Source: Candidatus Faecivivens stercoravium (lineage in GTDB: Bacteria; Bacillota; Clostridia; Oscillospirales; Ruminococcaceae). Taken from it: DNA of 10,326 bases. The translations under genes and the position numbers were made by a program. Shown here piece by piece: positions 6,000 through 10,326 of the stretch (position 1 is its first letter; each line of letters opens with the position of its first letter). The notes under the pieces are model-generated. The model was not told the DNA's origin, ran no database searches, and saw nothing but the letters and a program-made list of their open reading frames with translations. Where the stretch lies: the NCBI GenBank assembly GCA_018712425.1, contig DVHA01000287.1:1-10326 (forward strand), given 5' to 3'.

Positions 6000-7537
6000 C
6001 ATTCAAAAAAATATCCCAATTTATTTTCCGCCGTGTGGTGATCGTTGCCCTTTTACTGGTTATCCAGGTCGCGGTGTTCGCCTTCTTTTTCTTCCGTTTC
6101 AGCCATTATTCGGTGATTTTCTACGGCGTTTCCCTCTTTTGCAGCCTGGTGGCCGTCTTCGCGATCGTCTCCAGCCGCTCCAACCCCGCCTATAAAATCG
6201 CCTGGATCATCCTGATTATGTCGCTGCCGATTTTCGGCGGGCCCTTTTACCTGCTGTTCGGCTTCAACAAGCTTTCCCGCCATACCTGCAAAAAGATGGC
6301 CAAGATCACCGAGGATATGGTGCGGTATGACCAGCCGGATGAGTCGGTGCTGGAAAAGATGATGGCGGCCGAGGCCGACGCCGGCCTGCAGTCCCATTAT
6401 ATCGAGCGGGGGGCCCACAGCCCGCCTTACTGCCGTACATCCTGCGAATACCACCCCACCGGCGAGGTGAGCTGGCAGCGGATGCTGGAGGAGCTGGAAA
6501 AGGCGGAGCACTACATCTTCCTCGAGTACTTTATCCTGGAAGAGGGGACAATGTGGGACCCGATCCTCGCGATCCTCCGCCGCAAAGCCGCCGAAGGGGT
6601 CGACGTCCGGGTCATCTATGACGACCTCGGCTCCATCTTCAAGCTCCCGGACGGGTATGACAAGCTGCTGGAGTCCTACGGCATCCGGGCCTGCGTCTTC
6701 AACCCCTTCATCCCGGTTATCAACCTGCGGATGAACAACCGCGACCACCGCAAGATCTGCGTCATCGACGGCCACACCGGCTTTACCGGCGGCATCAACC
6801 TCGCCGACGAGTATATCAACGTCAAGGAGCTCCACGGCCACTGGAAGGACACCGCGATCATGCTCCGGGGGGAGGCGGTCTGGAGCCTCACCGTCATGTT
6901 CCTGACGATGTGGGACTTTATCAAAGGGGAGGAGGCCGACTTTGACCTCTACCGCCCCCAGGTCTACCAGCGGGAGCTCCCGCCGGACGACGGCTATATC
7001 CAGCCCTTTGCGGACAACCCCCTCGACGACGAGCCGGTGGGGGAGAATGTCTACCTCAATATGATCTCCCGGGCAAAAAAGTACGTCTACATTACCACCC
7101 CTTACCTCATCCCCAGCAACGAGATGATGACCGCCCTCTGCAACGCCGCCCGCAGCGGCGTCGACGTCCGGATCATCACCCCCCATATCCCCGACAAGTG
7201 GTATGTCCACATGGTCTCCCGGGCCCATTACAGCCAGCTGGTGGAGGCGGGGGTGCGGATCTTCGAATACACCCCCGGCTTTATCCACGCCAAGAGTTTC
7301 GTCGCCGACGGGCTCTACGCCGTTGTCGGGACGATCAACCTCGACTACCGCAGCCTCTACCTCCATTTCGAGTGCGCCACCTGGATGTACGGCGCCTCCT
7401 GTATTCAGGACATCTACCGGGATTTCCTCGAGACCGAAGCGGTCTCCCAGGAAATCACCCTCGAACAGTGCCGCGCGGTGCCCTTCCACACCCGGATTGC
7501 CCGCAATCTTTTGAAGATGTTTGCGCCGCTGATGTAA
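5996..7537 (+). CDS. cls: Cardiolipin synthase
   Basis: Makes cardiolipin from two phosphatidylglycerol molecules, releasing glycerol, at the cytoplasmic membrane. The 513-residue protein has two or three N-terminal membrane segments (about 13-33, 37-55, 64-83), the last inside the PLDc_N region (NPAYKIAWIILIMSLPIFGGPFYLLFG). Two phospholipase-D domains follow, each with an intact HxKxxxxD motif: HRKICVID (H251, K253, D258) followed by GFTGGINLADEY, and HAKSFVAD (H431, K433, D438) followed by VGTINLDYRS. Length and architecture match the bacterial Cls group. The start is GTG 5996, overlapping the permease stop in GTGA, with a purine-rich GGGGGAGGG (5982-5990) 5 nt upstream; this points to translational coupling. 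No nearer ATG would keep the first membrane segment. Confidence 0.95.
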   Translation: MTFKKISQFIFRRVVIVALLLVIQVAVFAFFFFRFSHYSVIFYGVSLFCSLVAVFAIVSSRSNPAYKIAWIILIMSLPIFGGPFYLLFGFNKLSRHTCKKMAKITEDMVRYDQPDESVLEKMMAAEADAGLQSHYIERGAHSPPYCRTSCEYHPTGEVSWQRMLEELEKAEHYIFLEYFILEEGTMWDPILAILRRKAAEGVDVRVIYDDLGSIFKLPDGYDKLLESYGIRACVFNPFIPVINLRMNNRDHRKICVIDGHTGFTGGINLADEYINVKELHGHWKDTAIMLRGEAVWSLTVMFLTMWDFIKGEEADFDLYRPQVYQRELPPDDGYIQPFADNPLDDEPVGENVYLNMISRAKKYVYITTPYLIPSNEMMTALCNAARSGVDVRIITPHIPDKWYVHMVSRAHYSQLVEAGVRIFEYTPGFIHAKSFVADGLYAVVGTINLDYRSLYLHFECATWMYGASCIQDIYRDFLETEAVSQEITLEQCRAVPFHTRIARNLLKMFAPLM

Positions 7538-7550
7538 AAGGGGGGAGAAG

Positions 7551-7742
7551 ATGGCCGAATCCAAAAACTGCTGCGAGGTCTGCATGAACCTCGCCTACGA
7601 CCCCGAACTGGACGAGTACTACTGCGCGCTGGAACTGGGGCTGGACATGGACGACTATGAACGGAGCCTCTCCGGGAATTTCCAGAGCTGCCCCTTTTTC
7701 AAGTTCGGCGACGAGTACAACATCGTCCGGAAGCAGAATTAG
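7551..7742 (+). CDS. DUF6472-like small four-cysteine protein
   Basis: A 63-residue acidic protein with C7, C8, C11, C25 and C47. The pattern C8-x2-C11-x13-C25-x21-C47 could bind one zinc, like a small zinc ribbon. The CEVCMNLAYDPE start, the acidic middle (ELDEYYCALELGLDMDD) and the FxSCPFFKFGDEYNIVRKQ end resemble a conserved clostridial family that I recall as DUF6472; that name is from memory. It has no signal peptide or membrane segment, so it is cytoplasmic. ATG 7551 follows GGGGGAG and lies 13 nt after the cls stop, so it is the third gene of the permease-cls operon. GC content and codon use match the neighbours, which supports it being real. Function unknown. Confidence 0.8.
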   Translation: MAESKNCCEVCMNLAYDPELDEYYCALELGLDMDDYERSLSGNFQSCPFFKFGDEYNIVRKQN

Positions 7743-7768
7743 CATTTTTACAACAATGCAGTGTTTTG

Positions 7769-7918
7769 AGCATTAAATGCTTATTTCGCTGCCCTTATGG
7801 CAGCGACAAAGTTTCACTTTGATGGACCAGGACCCTAGCGGGCCCTGGTCCCGCTGCCCGACGCGGCCGTGTCATCCGCTCCAATCGCATGAGACCGTTC
7901 GTCAAGCGAACGGTCCTC
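7769..7918 (+). other. Cluster of tandem hairpins in the 370-nt gap before the PfoR-like gene
   Basis: No gene is credible in 7743-8112. In its first half, inverted repeats follow one another almost without gaps: AGCATT/AATGCT (7769-7781); TCGCTGCC/GGCAGCGA (7786-7806, 8 bp, 5-nt loop); CAAAGT/ACTTTG (7807-7821); GGACCAGG/CCTGGTCC with an inner CCC/GGG and TAGC loop (7824-7851); and GACCGTTCG/CGAACGGTC (7893-7915, 9 bp). The density suggests a structured RNA or a folded repeat element. I do not recognise the family. The second half holds two promoters and a terminator, listed separately. Confidence 0.5.
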
Positions 7919-7936
7919 GGAACGCGGGTTGGACGC

Positions 7937-7962
7937 TTGGAAAGTTTATATTGTTGTATAAT
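7937..7962 (+). promoter_or_regulatory. Upstream promoter candidate in the PfoR-like gene leader
   Basis: A perfect TATAAT (7957-7962) lies in a short AT-rich stretch. The best -35-like box, TTGGAA (7937-7942), is only 14 bp away, shorter than normal, so the promoter may be weak. A transcript from here would start near 7969, just before the hairpin at 7975. Confidence 0.4.
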
Positions 7963-7974
7963 AACACTACACTT

Positions 7975-8024
7975 CACAACCTGCCCAAAAAGCTTTTCTC
8001 TTTTTCGGCAGGTTGTGTTATTTT
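7975..8024 (+). terminator. Strong intrinsic terminator or attenuator
   Basis: An 11-bp perfect stem, CACAACCTGCC (7975-7985) with GGCAGGTTGTG (8007-8017), continues after one C.C mismatch into AAAAAG/CTTTTT (7987-7992 with 8000-8005), then TTATTTTA. It may terminate the permease-cls operon, which has no other clear terminator, or end a short transcript from the promoter at 7957. Confidence 0.75.
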
Positions 8025-8030
8025 ATCGCT

Positions 8031-8070
8031 ACCTGTCAAGACACATGTATGGTATAATAAGACCTGTCAA
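8031..8070 (+). promoter_or_regulatory. Promoter of the PfoR-like gene flanked by a 9-bp direct repeat
   Basis: TATAAT (8053-8058) is preceded by TGG, an extended -10 (TGGTATAAT), which fits the poor -35 (CTGTCA 8033-8038, only 14 bp away). ACCTGTCAA occurs at 8031-8039 and again at 8062-8070, 31 bp apart, about three DNA turns, on either side of the -10. The first copy overlaps an inverted repeat TGTC-AA-GACA (8034-8043). This is the geometry of a repressor operator pair; that role is inference. A 6-bp hairpin (TGCGGG/CCCGCA, 8075-8089) follows in the leader. Confidence 0.6.
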
Positions 8071-8112
8071 CCGATGCGGGCCTCCCGCAAATCCAGGAAA
8101 CCAGGTGGCAAT

Positions 8113-9171
8113 ATGGAAAAAGTAAAAGCACTTTTAAAACGCAAAGACATCGTCTTCTCCGCCCATCGCTACGGCATCGACGCCCTCGGCGCGATGGCCC
8201 AGGGGCTGTTCGCCTCGCTGCTGGTCGGGACCATCCTCTCGACCATCGGCACGCAGCTGAACCTCCCCATTTTCGCCGAAATCGGCGGCTATGCCCAAAG
8301 CGTCTCCGGCAGCGCGATGGCCGTCGCCATCGGCGGCGCCCTCCACTGCCCGCCGCTCGTCCTCTTTTCGCTGGTGGCGGTCGGCTACTCTGCCAATGCC
8401 CTCGGCGGGGCAGGGGGGCCGCTTTCGGTCCTCGTCATCGCGATCGTCGCGGCCGAACTGGGCAAGGCCGTCTCCAAGGAGACCAAAATCGACATCCTCG
8501 TCACCCCCTGCGTCACCATCTTCGCCGGCTGCGGCCTGTCGATGCTGATTGCCCCGGCCATCGGCGCCGCGGCGAACTCGCTGGGGATCGTCATCCGCTG
8601 GGCGACCGAACAGCAGCCCTTCTGGATGGGTATCGTCGTCTCGGTGCTGGTGGGTGTCGCCCTGACCCTCCCGATCTCCTCGGCGGCTATCTGCGCGACC
8701 CTCTCGCTGACCGGCCTGGCCGGCGGAGCGGCGGTTGCCGGGTGCTGCGCCCAGATGGTCGGCTTCGCGGTCATGAGCTGGAAGGAAAATAAGGTCGGCG
8801 GCCTCGTCTCCCAGGGCCTCGGCACCTCGATGCTCCAGATGGGCAACATCCTCAAAAACCCCCGCATCTGGCTTCCGCCCACCATCGCCTCGGCCATCAC
8901 CGGCCCGATTGCCACCTGCATCTTCAGCATCCAGATGAACGGGCCTGCCATCTCCTCCGGCATGGGCACCTGCGGGCTGGTCGGCCCGATCGGGGTCTAC
9001 ACCGGCTGGGTCTCGGACGTCGCCAGCGGCGCGAAAGAGGCGATCACCGCCTTTGACTGGGTGGGCCTCCTGCTCATCTGCATCGTCCTCCCGGCGGTCC
9101 TCTGCTGGGCGCTGGGCCTTCTCTTCCGGAAGGCCGGCTGGATCAAGGACGGCGACCTCAAGCTCGACTGA
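8113..9171 (+). CDS. PfoR-like PTS EIIC-type membrane protein
   Basis: A 352-residue very hydrophobic protein with roughly eight to ten membrane segments, rich in Gly, Ala and Ser. It matches the pattern of the PTS_EIIC_2 family, which includes Clostridium perfringens PfoR and proteins annotated as PTS sugar transporter subunit IIC. Recognisable parts are the N-terminal SAHRYGIDALGAMAQGLFAS, the GGALHCPPLVLFS and GYSANALGGAGGPL loops, DILVTPCVTIFAG, LPISSAAIC, and the C-terminal MNGPAISSGMGTCGLVGPIG. No EIIA, EIIB, EI or HPr gene is nearby, so phosphotransfer and sugar specificity cannot be assigned; a regulatory or PTS-independent role is possible. The frame is open back to 7777, but that stretch is hairpins and promoter. 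ATG 8113 has AGGTGG 4 nt upstream (a tight spacing) and lies downstream of a good promoter. Confidence 0.85.
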   Translation: MEKVKALLKRKDIVFSAHRYGIDALGAMAQGLFASLLVGTILSTIGTQLNLPIFAEIGGYAQSVSGSAMAVAIGGALHCPPLVLFSLVAVGYSANALGGAGGPLSVLVIAIVAAELGKAVSKETKIDILVTPCVTIFAGCGLSMLIAPAIGAAANSLGIVIRWATEQQPFWMGIVVSVLVGVALTLPISSAAICATLSLTGLAGGAAVAGCCAQMVGFAVMSWKENKVGGLVSQGLGTSMLQMGNILKNPRIWLPPTIASAITGPIATCIFSIQMNGPAISSGMGTCGLVGPIGVYTGWVSDVASGAKEAITAFDWVGLLLICIVLPAVLCWALGLLFRKAGWIKDGDLKLD

Positions 9172-9185
9172 TGAAAACGGCAGAT

Positions 9186-9365
9186 CGGCGCTGACGCTGT
9201 CGTTCCCCGACAACGTGCGGCATCAAAAGTTTAGGATCAAACCCTTTTTAAAGGGTTTGCGGGAGTGGAGAGGGCAGAGCCCTTTCCCAGGTGCTCACCT
9301 ACCGTACTTCCGAAACTGTCCACGGCTGCTGCGCTTATAACGAAGCGTGCGCAGCACCCAAAAAA
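9186..9365 (+). repeat. Dispersed intergenic repeat, copy 2
   Basis: Second copy of the element at 4300-4480, starting 14 nt after the PfoR-like gene's stop codon. First hairpin: 9238-9247 with 9250-9259. Second: 9267-9275 with 9279-9287, AGA loop. Relative to copy 1, one base pair changes from G-C to A-T in each hairpin with pairing kept (4356/4371 to 9241/9256; 4386/4398 to 9271/9283), and one A-T becomes G.T. The end AAGCGTGCGCAGCACCC plus an A run is identical apart from A number. It occupies most of the 249-nt gap between two convergent genes. Confidence 0.85.
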
Positions 9366-9371
9366 TAATCC

Positions 9372-9407
9372 AAAAAAATGGCCAGCCCGGAATCCCGGGC
9401 TGGCCAT
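9372..9407 (-). terminator. Intrinsic terminator of the symporter gene
   Basis: A perfect 13-bp stem (9378-9390 with 9395-9407, loop AATC) is bordered on its low-coordinate side by seven As, which read as a T run on the minus strand. It therefore terminates the minus-strand symporter gene 13 nt after its stop codon. It lacks a T run for plus-strand transcripts. Confidence 0.85.
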
Positions 9408-9420
9408 CTGCATATCCAAA

Positions 9421-10326
9421 TTATTTCGCGTTGTAAACGTCCTCTTTGAGCAGCTTCTCGCTCTTTGCGACATAGAGGGACGCGACCGAGTCGCCGACGC
9501 AGTTGAGGGAGGTAACCAGCATCTCGATCGGGCGGTTGATGGCGAGGATCAGGCTGTAGGCCATCAGCGCCGCGTCGCTCGTAAACCCGACGCCCGAGAG
9601 GATGGTAAAGAGGATGACCGCGCCGGCCCCGGGGGCGGCAGGGGTGCCGACCGACGCCACCAGCGCCAGGAGCGCGATAACAATCAGGCTCCCGACCGAC
9701 ACATCATACCCGGCGGCCCCGGCGATGAACAGGGTCGCGACCACCTGCATGATGGCGGTGCCGTCCATGTTGATGGTCATGCCCAGCGGCAGGACGAAGG
9801 AGGCGACCTGCTTGTCAACGCCCATCCGCTTGACGCAGGTCTCGTAGTTCATCGGCAGGGTCGCCGCCGACGAAGAGGTGGAGAAGCCGAAGAGGATGAC
9901 CCCCATGATCTTGCGCAGGAAGGTCTTCGGGTTTAACCGGGTGCCGATAAAGACCATCAGCGGGTAGGCCCCGAAGAGGTAGACAAGCAGCAGGATGACC
10001 GTCAGCACCATGTAGACAACCGCCGGCCGGATGTACTCGATGCCGTAGGTGGCGAAGGTGCGGGAGATCAGGAGGAAGATGGCGATCGGCGCGAACTTCG
10101 TAACGACAAAGTTTAAGAATACCGTGACGATGTCGTTTAATTCCTGCAGAAGCCGCCGCATCGTCGTCGTCTTCTCAAAGCCCAGCTTGTTCATGCACAG
10201 CCCCGTCGCCGCCGCCAGGAAGACGATCGCCAGCACCTCGGTGTTGGAACTGAAGACCGACGCGATGTTGCTGGGGACGATGTTCAGGAAGACCAGCAGC
10301 GGGTTGGAGGAGGTCGAACCGGACGA
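9421..10326 (-). CDS. Dicarboxylate/amino acid:cation symporter (DAACS family), C-terminal part
   Basis: The frame is open from the window edge to the TAA at 9421-9423, giving the last 301 residues of a protein normally of about 400 or more; the GTG at 10236 is internal. The visible start (SSNPLLVFLNIVPSNIASVFSSNTEVLAIVFLA...) fits the middle of the GltP/GltT-type fold. The re-entrant serine-rich loop reads STSSSAATLPMN (about 9850-9880), the substrate and sodium site carries NMDGT (9757-9771), and the second hairpin region has VGTPAAPGAGAVILF. These residues bind acidic or neutral amino acids, or C4-dicarboxylates, together with Na+ or H+, in the cytoplasmic membrane. The substrate cannot be decided from the fragment. 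It is convergent with the PfoR-like gene and has its own terminator; its promoter is outside the window. Confidence 0.93.
   Translation of the reverse strand, partial: SSGSTSSNPLLVFLNIVPSNIASVFSSNTEVLAIVFLAAATGLCMNKLGFEKTTTMRRLLQELNDIVTVFLNFVVTKFAPIAIFLLISRTFATYGIEYIRPAVVYMVLTVILLLVYLFGAYPLMVFIGTRLNPKTFLRKIMGVILFGFSTSSSAATLPMNYETCVKRMGVDKQVASFVLPLGMTINMDGTAIMQVVATLFIAGAAGYDVSVGSLIVIALLALVASVGTPAAPGAGAVILFTILSGVGFTSDAALMAYSLILAINRPIEMLVTSLNCVGDSVASLYVAKSEKLLKEDVYNAK

Noticed and set aside
7860..7940. tRNA-like fold in the hairpin-rich gap
   Set aside because: There is no T-loop GGTTCGA-type sequence, no acceptor stem pairing and no plausible anticodon arm.
7777..8112. 112-codon upstream extension of the PfoR-like frame
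   Set aside because: It would span tandem hairpins, a terminator and two TATAAT promoters. The family start matches ATG 8113.
1..10326. CRISPR arrays, insertion sequences, prophage, toxin-antitoxin or defence genes
   Set aside because: No spaced direct-repeat array, transposase or integrase motif, or recognised defence domain was found on either strand.

Overview
The window looks like chromosomal DNA from an anaerobic Firmicute of class Clostridia, probably an Oscillospirales/Oscillospiraceae-type gut bacterium. This rests on the GC-rich coding sequence with strongly C-ending codons, AGGAGG-type ribosome binding sites, sigma-A-like TATAAT promoters in AT-richer gaps, choline-binding-type cell-wall repeats, a small DUF6472-like protein and a PfoR-like EIIC protein. 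The genus is inference; there is no rRNA or marker gene.

Layout, left to right. (1) The C-terminal end of a cell-wall-binding repeat protein (to 388) and its terminator. (2) Pyruvate kinase (679-2094) with a good promoter and a long terminator hairpin. (3) An AT-richer patch (about 2147-2670) with a GNAT acetyltransferase, followed in the same frame by a 15-codon orphan tail of a second cell-wall-binding repeat protein (2671-2715). (4) A stand-alone citrate synthase (2907-4259). (5) A probable operon of three genes: an AI-2E-family permease, a GTG-started cardiolipin synthase overlapping it by 4 nt, and a 63-residue four-cysteine protein 13 nt later. (6) A 370-nt gap with a series of hairpins, two TATAAT promoters and a strong terminator between them. 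(7) A PfoR-like/PTS EIIC-type membrane protein (8113-9171). (8) Convergent to it, the C-terminal part of a dicarboxylate/amino acid:cation symporter on the minus strand, cut by the window edge.

Most genes are ordinary housekeeping or membrane functions. Pyruvate kinase and citrate synthase serve central carbon metabolism as single-gene units. The three-gene operon is envelope-related, with phospholipid synthesis as its clear activity. The last two genes are transporters or transporter-like.

The less ordinary content is between the genes. A roughly 180-bp element is present twice (4300-4480 and 9186-9365), in the same orientation after two unrelated genes, with compensatory base changes in two hairpins. 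The AT-rich acetyltransferase segment appears to have replaced the body of a cell-wall-binding gene. The leader of the PfoR-like gene has a promoter-terminator unit that could make a short RNA, and a 9-bp direct repeat on both sides of the promoter -10. I saw no CRISPR array, tRNA, rRNA, transposase, defence system or biosynthetic cluster.
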